A stretch of 64,000 bases of DNA from Bacillota bacterium (GTDB lineage: Bacteria; Bacillota; Clostridia; Christensenellales; CAG-138): contig JAEWCL010000003.1 in NCBI GenBank assembly GCA_023390655.1, positions 310,001 through 374,000 of the forward strand, written 5' to 3'. The position numbers were made by a program, and so were the translations under genes. This document shows positions 42,242 to 51,676 of the stretch, piece after piece. The notes under the pieces were generated by a model. The model searched no databases. It was given only the letters and a program-made list of their open reading frames with translations, and was not told where the DNA came from. Positions within the stretch are counted from its first letter, which is position 1; every line of letters begins with the position of its first letter.

Positions 42242-43182
42242 CCGGGAGAATCCTAAAACGTGTGTCAATACTTCTTATTGTCCTGTTCGGCGTGACAATC
42301 CTGGCTTTTGTGTTCAGCAGCCTTTCCCCGACAGATGCCGCCCATGCGCTCGCTGTACGCCGATATACCCGCCCCTCGCCGGAACAGATTACGGCGGTGC
42401 GCCACGAGCTTGGTATGGATCAACCCATCGTGCAGCAATATGCACGATGGGTTTGGAATGCGCTTCATGGCGACTTCGGCAATTCCTACAACACGGGACG
42501 GCCTATTATAAAGGAGCTTCTTTCCTGCGCAAAGCCGACCTTTCTGCTCACCTCACTGGCGCTCTTGTTTTCCGCCGCGATTACCGTCCCCCTTGGTGTG
42601 TTGTCCGCGAGCAGGAAAGGCGGACTATCTGACAAGATGATCTATCTTTTTGGCATCATCGGGATGTCTCTGCCGAACTACTGGGCGGGTTTCCTGCTGC
42701 TGACGGCTTTCGCTGTGAACATTCCCATTTTCAGCGTAGTCAGTGCGGGGACACTGAAGGACTTTATTCTGCCCGCGCTTGCACTTGCCATTCCCACTGC
42801 GGCGGGGAGTATTCGCGTGTTCCGCTCATCGCTTCTTGGCGGCTATAGCTGCGACTTTGTCTCCTATGCCAGGGCCCGCGGTGTGCCGGAACGAAGGATT
42901 GCAGCGCTTGTCGCCCGGCATGCTCTGCCGCCGATCGTCACCATGTTTGCACAGAACTTCGGTTTTACTATTGCGGGCAGCGCCATGGTGGAATCCGTGT
43001 TTTCGATCCCTGGCGTAGGCTCGATGCTCGTTACAGCGTTGAACGCCCGCGATATCATCACGGTGAATGCCTGCGTCCTCTTTGTTGCCGCTATTTTTGT
43101 AATTGTGAATTTCATTGCCGACTTAATGAATGCCGCACTGAATCCCCGCATGGAAGGAAGGGAGGCCGAGAATGCTTCGTAA
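42238..43182 (+). CDS. Oligopeptide/nickel-type ABC permease (DppB/NikB family)
   Basis: A 314-residue permease with six membrane segments. The N-terminus LKRVSILLIVLFGVTILAFV and RHELGMDQPIVQQYARW are hallmarks of DppB/NikB. The coupling loop reads DFVSYARARGVPERRIAALVARHALPP, cut here in two parts: VSYARARGVPERR and ALVARHALPP. It overlaps gene B upstream by four bases and the DppC-like gene downstream by 11 bases. Confidence 0.92.
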   Translation: MTGRILKRVSILLIVLFGVTILAFVFSSLSPTDAAHALAVRRYTRPSPEQITAVRHELGMDQPIVQQYARWVWNALHGDFGNSYNTGRPIIKELLSCAKPTFLLTSLALLFSAAITVPLGVLSASRKGGLSDKMIYLFGIIGMSLPNYWAGFLLLTAFAVNIPIFSVVSAGTLKDFILPALALAIPTAAGSIRVFRSSLLGGYSCDFVSYARARGVPERRIAALVARHALPPIVTMFAQNFGFTIAGSAMVESVFSIPGVGSMLVTALNARDIITVNACVLFVAAIFVIVNFIADLMNAALNPRMEGREAENAS

Positions 43183-43990
43183 AATCCTTCACAAGCCGCA
43201 GGCGCTAATCGGCCTTTTGATGATTGCCCTTGTGCTGTTCGCGGCGCTTTTCGCACCTATGCTTGCACCCCACGACCCGAACGAGATGAATATTATAAAT
43301 CTCTACGACAAGCCCAGCACGCAATACCCGCTCGGTACAGACGAAATGGGGCGCTGCATCCTATCGCGCCTCATCCACGGCTCCAGGGCATCAATGGCCC
43401 TTGCCCTGCCGTCACTACTGTTTCTGGCGATTGTCAGCACTGTAATCGCTGCTGTGTGCGCCTATGCCGGCGGTATACCAGATAAGATATTCGATATTGT
43501 CTCCAATATTTTCATGGCGTTCCCGCCCTTCCTGATTGCGGCAACCTTGGTAGGAACGTTTGAATCCAACCATACGAGCATCGTGCTTTCCATCGTCATC
43601 GCCATGTGGGTCTGGTCGGCAAGAATTATACGGACATTTGTGCTGTCTGAAAAGAACAAGCCCTATATCACAACATGCCGGATGTCCGGCTGTGGGGAGG
43701 CGCGCATCCTTTTTCTGCACGTCATTCCCAACATTCTACCCCATCTGATTGTCTATTTCAGCACAAGTCTGGCGGGGATCATCATCATGATTTCAAGCTA
43801 CGCATTCCTTGGAATGGGGCTTGACACAGGCACGGCGGAATGGGGTGCGATGTTCGTAAATGCAAAGCAATTAATTTTCAGCCATGCAGAGCTTCTCATC
43901 TACCCCGGTATGTGCATCCTGTTCGCCGCAGCCGGTTTCAATCTCTTCGGAGAGGCGCTGCGGGATATCTGCCAGCCAAAGGAGGTGTGA
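43172..43990 (+). CDS. Oligopeptide/nickel-type ABC permease (DppC/NikC family)
   Basis: A 272-residue permease. HDPNEMNIINLYDKPSTQYP with PLGTDEMGRCILSRLIHGSR is the DppC/NikC signature; SYAFLGMGLDTGTAEWGAM near residue 210 is also family-typical. Five to six membrane segments. It forms the channel with the DppB-like protein. Followed two bases later by the first ATPase gene. Confidence 0.93.
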   Translation: MLRKILHKPQALIGLLMIALVLFAALFAPMLAPHDPNEMNIINLYDKPSTQYPLGTDEMGRCILSRLIHGSRASMALALPSLLFLAIVSTVIAAVCAYAGGIPDKIFDIVSNIFMAFPPFLIAATLVGTFESNHTSIVLSIVIAMWVWSARIIRTFVLSEKNKPYITTCRMSGCGEARILFLHVIPNILPHLIVYFSTSLAGIIIMISSYAFLGMGLDTGTAEWGAMFVNAKQLIFSHAELLIYPGMCILFAAAGFNLFGEALRDICQPKEV

Positions 43991-43992
43991 AA

Positions 43993-44790
43993 ATGGCGAT
44001 GCTTGAGGTTGAGAACCTGACCATCAAGTCAAGATTCCCAGAGAAAACGCTGGTTAACTCCATCAGCTTTACCGTAGACGAGGGGGAGACCCTTGGCCTT
44101 GTGGGGGAATCCGGAAGCGGCAAAACCATGACCAGCAGATGCATTATGCGGCTGCTGAATCCCCGAATCTTTGCCTGTACAGGCAGCGTCCGATGGCGCG
44201 GACAGGAAATACTGACACCGGGGACGGAACGGCTTCATGGCTATCGCGGCGCACAGGTCGGCATGATCGCACAAAATCCCATGGCCGCCTTTGCACCCAG
44301 CCCAAGGCTGGAAAAGCAGCTTGCCATGGGTTTTACGTTGCACGGTGCACGGGAAAAAGCAGAGTTTCGTCAAAGACTCGTCAGCGCCCTTGCATCGGTC
44401 AATTTGCCGGACGCGGAAAAGATCCTGCACAGCTACCCGGATGAACTTTCCGGCGGGATGCTGCAAAGGGTTATGATCGCACAGACGCTGCTTCAAAACC
44501 CGGCGCTTCTTATTGCCGATGAAATTACGACCGCCGTAGATGCGGCCTCGGAATGCCTGATTATCAAGGAGATGGAAAAGCTGAACGAGCAGGGTATGGC
44601 GCTCATCGTCATCACCCACGATTTCGGAGTTGCCGCAAAACTGTGCGACACTGTGGCCGTTATGAAGGACGGCGAAATTGTGGAGCGTGGCGATATTCAT
44701 GCCGTGTTCTGTATGCCGCAGCATGAATACACAAAGCGGCTTGTAGAAGCGAGTATCCTTTTTGAGTCGGCGGAGGGAATCTCATGCTAA
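43993..44790 (+). CDS. Oligopeptide/nickel-type ABC ATPase (DppD/NikD family)
   Basis: A 265-residue ATPase. Walker A GESGSGKTMTSRCIMRLL, Q-loop GMIAQNPMAAFAP, signature LSGGMLQRVMIAQTL and Walker B LLIADEITTAVD. NikD-like proteins commonly show the L-S-G-G-M-x-Q-R signature seen here. The ATG 43993 follows GGAGGTGTG, and the longer frame from 43840 lies inside the permease gene. Overlaps the next ATPase gene by seven bases. Confidence 0.9.
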   Translation: MAMLEVENLTIKSRFPEKTLVNSISFTVDEGETLGLVGESGSGKTMTSRCIMRLLNPRIFACTGSVRWRGQEILTPGTERLHGYRGAQVGMIAQNPMAAFAPSPRLEKQLAMGFTLHGAREKAEFRQRLVSALASVNLPDAEKILHSYPDELSGGMLQRVMIAQTLLQNPALLIADEITTAVDAASECLIIKEMEKLNEQGMALIVITHDFGVAAKLCDTVAVMKDGEIVERGDIHAVFCMPQHEYTKRLVEASILFESAEGISC

Positions 44791-45587
44791 AAGCAATTGA
44801 TGTTACAAAAAAGTTCAGGATATCCGGGACGAAAGAAAAGCGCGTCTTTGAAGCGGTATCGAATGTTTCCATCGAAATCGCAGAGGAGTGCGTCTGCGTT
44901 CTCGTTGGAGAATCCGGCAGCGGAAAAAGCACGCTTGCCAGGATGCTGTCCTACATTGAAAATCCTACATCCGGCACTGTGTATTTGGATGAAACGCTGG
45001 TTTCCAGCCGCAGAAGAGATGCGCTTCGCCCCCTGCGCGGCGTTGTACAGCTTGTCATGCAGGATGCCGAGAGTTCTCTCGATCCCCGCCAGACAGTATC
45101 GGCTATTTTAGATGAGCCGCTGAAACTGCTCTGCGCTATGCCCGCGGATGTGCGTGAATCCCGCAAGAGAGAGCTTCTCGACATGGTAAATCTATCAGGG
45201 GATTTCATGCGAAAGCGCCCGGGCGAGATGTCCGGCGGCCAGCAAAAGCGCATATGCATCGCCCGCGCGCTGGCGGCCCGGCCGAAATACATCCTGTTTG
45301 ACGAATCCTTCAGCGGGCTTGATGTGACGCTGAGAAAGCAGATACTTGACCTCTTGCGGGAGCTGAAGCAGAAACTGAAAATCAGCTATCTCATCATTAC
45401 CCACGACCTCGATACGGCGATGTATATGGCCGACGTCATCCATGTGATGAAAGACGGTCAAATCATAGAAACGGTAGAATCGCCAAAGGCGTTCCCTGAT
45501 TTCAAATCGCCGTATGCAAATGAACTCGTGAAAGCTTTGCTGTCAAAAAGACAAGCTTTACATACCATTCAAATCAAAGGAGAATGA
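44784..45587 (+). CDS. Oligopeptide/nickel-type ABC ATPase (DppF/NikE family)
   Basis: A 267-residue ATPase. Walker A GESGSGKSTLARMLSYIE, Q-loop VMQDAESSLDPRQTV, signature MSGGQQKRICIARAL and Walker B ILFDESFSGLDVTLRK (Asp-Glu-Ser in place of Asp-Glu-Pro). The S-L-D-P-R-x-T-V segment is typical of DppF. It pairs with the DppD-like protein. The ribosome site of the binding-protein gene lies within its last codons. Confidence 0.9.
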   Translation: MLKAIDVTKKFRISGTKEKRVFEAVSNVSIEIAEECVCVLVGESGSGKSTLARMLSYIENPTSGTVYLDETLVSSRRRDALRPLRGVVQLVMQDAESSLDPRQTVSAILDEPLKLLCAMPADVRESRKRELLDMVNLSGDFMRKRPGEMSGGQQKRICIARALAARPKYILFDESFSGLDVTLRKQILDLLRELKQKLKISYLIITHDLDTAMYMADVIHVMKDGQIIETVESPKAFPDFKSPYANELVKALLSKRQALHTIQIKGE

Positions 45588-45589
45588 CC

Positions 45590-47248
45590 ATGAAGAAAGC
45601 ACTATCCTTAATATTATCTGCGCTAATCTGCCTTGCCCTGCTTGCGGGCTGCGGGAGCAATGCCGCAGACACGGCAGGCAATCCCCCTGCGGATGCAGCC
45701 GGCAAAAAGACTCTCACCATTGCACAGAATGCCAATTTTGCGGCGGGCTTTGCCGCTTCGGCAATGTCCTATGAATGCACCTTTTACGTAACAAACTGGT
45801 ATGACACCTTGGTTGAGCAAAAGGATGGAGAATTCGTTCCATCTCTCGCAACGGACTGGAAGGTTTCCGATGACGGCCTTACCTACACCTTTCATCTGCG
45901 CAACGACGTAAAATTTTCAGACGGCACAGCATTTAATGCCGCGTCTGTCAAACTCTATTACGATAATATGCGCCCGTACCTCGGAGGCAGCCCCAATTAC
46001 GGATTGCTCGATGTATACACCACAGAGATTACGGCAGATTCCGAGTTCACGGTATCTTTCCACCTGAGCAAGCGTTATTTTGGTGTGCTGAAAGACCTTA
46101 CAATGGTTCACCCGCGCGGTATTATGTCCGCCGCCGCCTTTCATGAAGACGGTTCGCTCAACACGGATTATCTCATGAATAACTCGGCGGGTACAGGCCC
46201 ATATATGTTTGAAAGCGTCAATGAGACCGCAACGGAGTATATCTTTGTGCGCAATCCTCATTACTGGGGTGAGAAGCCGGATGCGGATTCCTTTACCGTA
46301 AAGATCATCCCCGACTCCAAAGTTGCCGCCATGCAGGCGGGCGAGGTGGATTTTATCATGGGGTCAGCCACGCTTGATGCGGCCTCCTACATGGAGCTAT
46401 CCTCTCGGGATGGTTTTAGCGGCGCTTTCTCCGACATGCCCTGCGCCACCGAATTCATCGCGCTGAACAGCGAAATAGCCCCCTTTGATGATTTGGACAT
46501 CCGTACGGCTATCCAGATGGGCATTGATAAGGAGGCCATTGTTGAGAGTCTTCATAGCGGGCTGAAAACTGTCGCAACCTCCGTTTTGTCCAACAGGCTT
46601 CCTTATTGCGGCAGTGTGAGTGCGGTCACGCCCTCGTATGACCCGGATGCCGCTAAGTCCATGCTCGATGCGGCGGGCTATCTCGATTCCGACGGCGACG
46701 GATACCGTGAGATGAAAGGACAGAAGCTTTCGTTTAAAATCACCTATCCCTCCACCGGCGAATACGACAAGACCATTCTTGCCGTCCAAAGCTATATGCA
46801 AAGGCTCGGTATCGAGATCACCACGAACCCCATCGATCTGATGACCTATATGCAGGATATTTTCACGGATGGAAATTATGAAATGACCTGCTATATCAGC
46901 TACTGGGTGCCATATGACCCCTATACCTTTGTATCCAACATGTACCCCTCCCTTGACTATACCGACCCCAGCGGCATCTACTCAACCGACCCGCAGGTGG
47001 CCAAGGCTCTTGCAACAATGGATACAGACGAAGCGAAGGCTCTGATTTCCGGTATTTATGCCACCGACGATGCCTCGGCCATTGAAAGAATTTATGCCGA
47101 AGCCATTGACTGCGCAAACAAGAGTTCCGTAATCATACCCATTGATTATGCGAATGAATATGCCGTGTATAACGAGAATGTCATTGCAGCCTACACCTTT
47201 AATGATATCTCAAACCGTGTGGACGTCGCGGCGATCAAGCTGAAGTAA
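45590..47248 (+). CDS. Oligopeptide/nickel-type binding lipoprotein (family 5)
   Basis: A 552-residue family 5 solute-binding lipoprotein. The lipobox LLAGC gives Cys21. The opening KTLTIAQNANFAAGF, then LVEQKDGEFVPSLATDWKVS and YTFHLRNDVKFSDGTAFNA are typical of NikA/DppA. ATG 45590 has AAAGGAG seven bases upstream; the ATG at 45584 is an in-frame alternative. Last gene of the operon that starts with the ABC pair. Substrate may be a peptide, a free metal or a metallophore complex; the pairing with YbtPQ-like half-transporters favours the last, as inference. Confidence 0.88.
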   Translation: MKKALSLILSALICLALLAGCGSNAADTAGNPPADAAGKKTLTIAQNANFAAGFAASAMSYECTFYVTNWYDTLVEQKDGEFVPSLATDWKVSDDGLTYTFHLRNDVKFSDGTAFNAASVKLYYDNMRPYLGGSPNYGLLDVYTTEITADSEFTVSFHLSKRYFGVLKDLTMVHPRGIMSAAAFHEDGSLNTDYLMNNSAGTGPYMFESVNETATEYIFVRNPHYWGEKPDADSFTVKIIPDSKVAAMQAGEVDFIMGSATLDAASYMELSSRDGFSGAFSDMPCATEFIALNSEIAPFDDLDIRTAIQMGIDKEAIVESLHSGLKTVATSVLSNRLPYCGSVSAVTPSYDPDAAKSMLDAAGYLDSDGDGYREMKGQKLSFKITYPSTGEYDKTILAVQSYMQRLGIEITTNPIDLMTYMQDIFTDGNYEMTCYISYWVPYDPYTFVSNMYPSLDYTDPSGIYSTDPQVAKALATMDTDEAKALISGIYATDDASAIERIYAEAIDCANKSSVIIPIDYANEYAVYNENVIAAYTFNDISNRVDVAAIKLK

Positions 47249-47263
47249 CCGGGAATAGAATAC

Positions 47264-47325
47264 TTGACAAATTCTACCTTGCCCACTAAACTGATAACTA
47301 TATTATTGATAATTAAGTTATCGGT
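47264..47325 (+). promoter_or_regulatory. Promoter and operator of the second TetR gene
   Basis: TTGACA (47264-47269), 17-base spacer, TAAACT (47287-47292). The inverted repeat ACTGATAACT (47290-47299) / AGTTATCGGT (47316-47325), nine of ten positions complementary, begins at the -10 and covers the likely start, which suggests autorepression. Confidence 0.65.
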
Positions 47326-47349
47326 TTATTGGGGGGGTGAACGACGTAA

Positions 47350-47970
47350 ATGTCTATACCAGATCGTTCCATTGACCCGCGCATCCTGGAAAGTGCAAAA
47401 AAGGAGTTTCTGACCCACGGATTTGAAAAGGCTTCCCTCAAAGCGATCTGCGAGGACGCCGGGGTGACCACCGGCGCTTTATACAAGCGGCACAAGGGAA
47501 AAGAGGATCTATTTCACGCCGTGGTGGAGGATACGGTGGCGGCGCTGGATGATTTTCTGGCACAGCGCAGCTCTGTCCCGGCCTCCACGCTCCCCGATGA
47601 GCTCTTGATCACGGCCTGGGAGATGGGGCCCAGCATGCTGGAGTGGTTTCGCTTTCTCTGCCGGTATCACGACGGGTTTGTGCTGCTGATTTCGGGTGCG
47701 GCGGGAACACGTTACGCCAATTTCCAGCACGATTTAGTGGAAATGATGACAGCCAAGACCTACGATTACTTTCTGGAGGCCAAAAAGCGGGGCCTGACCA
47801 GGGCGGATATCTCCATTGTGGAAATGCATATTCTGCTCTCGGCCTTCTGGACGACAGTCTATGAACCGTTCCTCCACGGCTATACTTTGGAGCAAATCGA
47901 AGCCCATTGCGAACTAATGTGCAGGCTGTTTAACTGGTGTCACGTCCTGGGGTTCGATTCGATCAAATAA
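47350..47970 (+). CDS. TetR-family repressor of the second ABC cassette
   Basis: A 206-residue regulator. The helix-turn-helix reads KASLKAICEDAGVTTGALYKRHKGKEDLF near residue 30; the C-terminal half is all helical and ligand-binding by family. The start follows a GGGGGGGTGA ribosome site. Its stop is directly followed by a terminator, and two palindromes (48007, 48066) separate it from the second ABC pair. It is only distantly similar to the first TetR here. Confidence 0.88.
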   Translation: MSIPDRSIDPRILESAKKEFLTHGFEKASLKAICEDAGVTTGALYKRHKGKEDLFHAVVEDTVAALDDFLAQRSSVPASTLPDELLITAWEMGPSMLEWFRFLCRYHDGFVLLISGAAGTRYANFQHDLVEMMTAKTYDYFLEAKKRGLTRADISIVEMHILLSAFWTTVYEPFLHGYTLEQIEAHCELMCRLFNWCHVLGFDSIK

Positions 47971-48000
47971 AATTCCTTTTCCGTAAAAGGAAATTTTATT
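47971..48000 (+). terminator. Intrinsic terminator after the second TetR gene
   Basis: TTCCTTTT / AAAAGGAA with a four-base loop and a T-rich tail, beginning right at the tetR stop. Confidence 0.75.
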
Positions 48001-48006
48001 TACGAG

Positions 48007-48085
48007 TTAGTTGCAACTAATCAATAAGCAGCAATCCCTTATCAAAGGGATTTTTATTCACCCGTAGGTTAGCCTGATCTAACCT
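48007..48085. promoter_or_regulatory. Control region of the second ABC pair: palindrome, hairpin and operator
   Basis: Three elements follow one another. TTAGTTGCAACTAA (48007-48020) is a perfect palindrome. AATCCCTT/AAGGGATT (48033-48052) with a T run is a small terminator-like hairpin. AGGTTAG-N6-CTAACCT (48066-48085) is the same operator type found at 38678 and 54929, and ends 25 bases before the TTG start. The TTAG/CTAA half-sites in the first palindrome match the operator half-sites with closer spacing. Confidence 0.7.
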
Positions 48086-48110
48086 GCATTCATAAAGGAG
48101 GAGGTTCATT

Positions 48111-49862
48111 TTGTTTAAAAGGATACTCGGGTATACTGGTGAGCACCGGGGTACCACCTACAAGGCCATCGCAGCCATGCTGACCGGCATGGTCACGCAG
48201 GTGCTTCCATTTTGGTTTATTTACCAAATCATCCATCCACTGCTCCTGCGCGAACCGGTCATGGCAGAGTATTTTATCTGGCGCGTAGCTGCCATCGCCC
48301 TTTGCACGGTACTGTATGCGGTGTTCTACCTCTGGGGGCTTTCCCTATCCCATAACGCGGCCTATCACACGCTGAAGAATCTGCGCGTCTCCCTGCAAAG
48401 CAAACTGGAGGCGCTGCCTCTGGGCGTGATTCAGGAAAAAGGCGTGGGGTCCATCAAAAAAATGTTTATCGACGACATCGAGACCATCGAGCTGCCTCTG
48501 GCTCATGCCATTCCGGAGGGGATTGCCAATATCGCCATCCCGGCGCTGGTCTTTCTCGGCATGTTTCTGGCCGACTGGAAAATGGCGCTCCTGGCTCTGG
48601 CCTCCCTGCCTTTGGGGGCCCTTGCAATGATGGCCATGTACAAGACCGGTACCGGCAGGATGGAACAGTATTACGCCGCAGCCCACACGATGAACCGCAC
48701 CATTGTCGAGTACATCAACGGTATGGAGGTGGTAAAGGTGTTTAACCGGGACGGCGAATCCTATCACCGCTATGAGCACGACATTAAAAGCTACCGGGAC
48801 TTCACCTTGGCATGGTACAAGGTTTGCTGGCCGTGGATGGCGATCTATATCTGCCTTATGCCCTGTGTGGCCCTCTTTGTCCTGCCGGTGGGCGCATATT
48901 TCGTCCTGCAGGGCTATTCCACCTTGCCGAATCTGGCGCTGGCCCTCTGCATGTCCTTCGGCATCGGTGCGCCGCTTTTGAAGATGATGGGGTTTTTTCC
49001 TAGTGTTGCACGGATTGAGTTTGTCGTGAACAATCTGGAGCAGATGATGGCGGAAGCGCCCCTTGCGCAGACGAATAAACCATTTGCCGGCAAGAATCAT
49101 GGGGTGCGCTTTGAGAATGTGCGCTTTGCCTACAAGGAGACCGAGGTACTCCACGGTATAACGCTGGATATTCCCGAAGGAAGCCTGACGGCCCTTGTGG
49201 GTGAGTCGGGCAGCGGCAAGAGTACGCTGGCAAAGCTCCTGGTGCATTTTTACGATGTGAGTAGCGGCACGGTCAAAATCGGCGGGCAGGACATCCGGGA
49301 CATGAGCCTGGAAGCCCTCAACGACCAAATCTCTTATGTGGCGCAGGAACAGTTTCTGTTCAACATGAGCCTGCTGGAGAACATCCGGTTGGGCAAGCCG
49401 GACGCCACTGATGCGGAGGTGCTGTCCGCTGCCGAAAAGGCCCAGTGCGGAGAATTCCTCACCCGTCTGGAACAGGGCATCCACACCTTGGCCGGAGACG
49501 GTGGAAAGCAGCTTTCAGGCGGTGAGCGCCAGCGTATCTCACTGGCCCGGGCCATTCTGAAAAACGCGCCCATCGTGGTGCTTGACGAGGCAACAGCCTT
49601 TATGGACCCAGAGAATGAGGAAAAGATGAACGAGGCCATCGCCGAGGTGATTCGGGACAAGACGGTGATTGTCATCGCCCACCGGCTGCATTCAATCATT
49701 GATGCGGATCAGATCTTGGTGCTTGACAATGGCAACGTAGCCGCCGCGGGAACCCATGAGCAGTTACTTGAAGCTTGCCCGGCCTATCAAACGCTCTGGC
49801 AGGCTGCCGAGGGCAGCGCCAGGTGGAAGGTCAGCACCGCAAAGGGAGGGGAAACCATATGA
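48111..49862 (+). CDS. ABC half-transporter, second pair, gene A
   Basis: A 583-residue membrane-ATPase fusion. The TTG start is set by AAAGGAGGAGG a few bases upstream. Walker A GESGSGKSTLAKLL, Q-loop SYVAQEQFLFNMSLLEN, signature LSGGERQRISLARAI and Walker B IVVLDEATAFMDPENE are intact. It overlaps gene B by four bases (ATGA). Sequence features are close to the first-pair gene A (for example GVIQEKGVGSIKKMFIDDIE beside GFVLQSPSGKLKNSVVERVE in the first coupling loop), so the cassettes are paralogues. Confidence 0.9.
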   Translation: MFKRILGYTGEHRGTTYKAIAAMLTGMVTQVLPFWFIYQIIHPLLLREPVMAEYFIWRVAAIALCTVLYAVFYLWGLSLSHNAAYHTLKNLRVSLQSKLEALPLGVIQEKGVGSIKKMFIDDIETIELPLAHAIPEGIANIAIPALVFLGMFLADWKMALLALASLPLGALAMMAMYKTGTGRMEQYYAAAHTMNRTIVEYINGMEVVKVFNRDGESYHRYEHDIKSYRDFTLAWYKVCWPWMAIYICLMPCVALFVLPVGAYFVLQGYSTLPNLALALCMSFGIGAPLLKMMGFFPSVARIEFVVNNLEQMMAEAPLAQTNKPFAGKNHGVRFENVRFAYKETEVLHGITLDIPEGSLTALVGESGSGKSTLAKLLVHFYDVSSGTVKIGGQDIRDMSLEALNDQISYVAQEQFLFNMSLLENIRLGKPDATDAEVLSAAEKAQCGEFLTRLEQGIHTLAGDGGKQLSGGERQRISLARAILKNAPIVVLDEATAFMDPENEEKMNEAIAEVIRDKTVIVIAHRLHSIIDADQILVLDNGNVAAAGTHEQLLEACPAYQTLWQAAEGSARWKVSTAKGGETI

Positions 49863-51607
49863 CCGCCTTAATGAGCCGTATTTTTATCGCTTCAGGAAAA
49901 TACAAGAATAGGATTGCCTGGGCCTTTGTATTCTCGTTTTTGAGTGGCATACTCAAAAACGCGCCCATAGGGATTGCGTTTTTTACCCTTTCCGCCTTTT
50001 ATCACGGCACCGCAACTGCGGAACTCTGCCTGCAGATTGGTATCATTTTGGTTGCTTTACTGCTCCTGCAAATGCTGTTCCATCATATCGCCGACCGGCT
50101 GCAGTCGGCGGCGGGTTTCCTGCTCTTCGCCGACAAGCGGATGGAGCTTGGCGCCCATCTGCGCAAAATGCCCATGGGATACTTCACCGAGGGCAATATC
50201 GGCAGGATCAGTTCGGTACTCTCTACCGATATGGTGTTTATTGAAGAAAACTGCATGACTGTTCTGGCCGACATGATGAGTTGGATTTTTGCTCAAGTCA
50301 TCTTGATTGCATTTCTCTTCTTTTTCAATGTATGGATTGGTCTTGCAGGGCTAGTCGTATTTCTATTGATTTTATTGCTGGGGCGCGGACTCACCAAAGA
50401 GGCAGTTGCAGATTCTCACATCCGTCAAGCCCATCTTGAAAATCTCACCGAGGCGGTGCTGGACTTCACCGAGGGCATCGGCATCATCAAGACCTATAAC
50501 CTGCTGGGCGAGAAGTCAAAGACCCTCGCCGACAGTTTTGAGGATTCCTGTCGTAAGAGCATTCGGTTTGAAGAAAATCACACGCCCTGGCAGCGGGGGC
50601 TGAATTTGATTTATGGCCTTGGCACTGCCCTGGTCATCGGCCTGACCGTATTCCTACATGGGAAGGGGATGCTGGACGTGACTTATCTGGTGGGCATCAT
50701 GCTTTTTGTATTCGATCTGTTTGGCCCTATTAGGGCACTATACGGTCAGGGCGCGCGGCTCACCGTCATGAATAGCTGCATGGACCGTATCGAAGCGGTT
50801 TTTGCCGAACAAGAACTCGATGATACGGGTAAAAACACAATCCCCGAAAAAAGCGGTGCTCCCGAGGTGCGGTTTGAGAACGTCGGCTTCGCGTACGGTG
50901 AAAAGGACGTGCTTAAAAATATCTCGTTTGAGTTACCCGCAAACCAAATGGTCGCTCTGGTCGGCCCTTCCGGCGGAGGCAAATCCACCATTGCCAGCCT
51001 TCTCGCCCGCTTCTGGGATGTGAAATCCGGGCAGATTCTGGTGCGGGGACAGAATGTCCAAACCGTTCCTCTCAGTGAACTCATGGATCACATCAGCATG
51101 GTATTTCAGCGGGTCTATCTGTTCCAGGACACCATTTATAACAACATCAGCATGGGCAGGCCCTCTGCCAGTCGTGAGGAAGTGGTAAATGCGGCGAAAA
51201 AGGCGCGTTGCTATGACCTTATCATGGCGCTGCCGGATGGTTTTGACACTGTGGTGGGCGAAGGCGGGGCCAGTCTCTCCGGCGGCGAGCAGCAGCGTAT
51301 CTCCATTGCCCGCTGCATTTTAAAGGACGCCCCCATCGTGATTCTGGATGAGGCAACTGCCAGCGTGGACGCGGACAACGAGATCTACATCCAGCAGGCC
51401 ATAAGTGAGCTGTGCAAGGGTAAAACCCTGCTCGTCATCGCCCACCGTCTGAACACCATCCGTCACGCCGATCAGATTCTGGTCATCGCGGACGGCGGTA
51501 TTGCCCAGCAGGGAACGCATGATGAGCTGATGAGAAAAGGCGGCATCTACAAGCAGTTTGTGACCGCTAGGGAAAACAGCCGGGGCTGGAGCCGGAAAGG
51601 CGCATGA
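49859..51607 (+). CDS. ABC half-transporter, second pair, gene B
   Basis: A 582-residue partner of the preceding gene. Walker A GPSGGGKSTIASLLARF, Q-loop SMVFQRVYLFQDTIYNN, signature LSGGEQQRISIARCI and Walker B IVILDEATASVDADNE. ATG 49859 has GGGAGGGG upstream; the longer frame from 49775 lies inside gene A. An in-frame C-terminal tail is rich in basic and tryptophan residues (ENSRGWSRKGA), as in the first-pair gene B. Confidence 0.9.
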   Translation: MTALMSRIFIASGKYKNRIAWAFVFSFLSGILKNAPIGIAFFTLSAFYHGTATAELCLQIGIILVALLLLQMLFHHIADRLQSAAGFLLFADKRMELGAHLRKMPMGYFTEGNIGRISSVLSTDMVFIEENCMTVLADMMSWIFAQVILIAFLFFFNVWIGLAGLVVFLLILLLGRGLTKEAVADSHIRQAHLENLTEAVLDFTEGIGIIKTYNLLGEKSKTLADSFEDSCRKSIRFEENHTPWQRGLNLIYGLGTALVIGLTVFLHGKGMLDVTYLVGIMLFVFDLFGPIRALYGQGARLTVMNSCMDRIEAVFAEQELDDTGKNTIPEKSGAPEVRFENVGFAYGEKDVLKNISFELPANQMVALVGPSGGGKSTIASLLARFWDVKSGQILVRGQNVQTVPLSELMDHISMVFQRVYLFQDTIYNNISMGRPSASREEVVNAAKKARCYDLIMALPDGFDTVVGEGGASLSGGEQQRISIARCILKDAPIVILDEATASVDADNEIYIQQAISELCKGKTLLVIAHRLNTIRHADQILVIADGGIAQQGTHDELMRKGGIYKQFVTARENSRGWSRKGA

Positions 51608-51676
51608 AGGTGATCTCCGGCCGCGGTCGGCAGGGAGCTTTGCCTCCTGGTATATGGAGAGAGTTGAGATGAGGCA

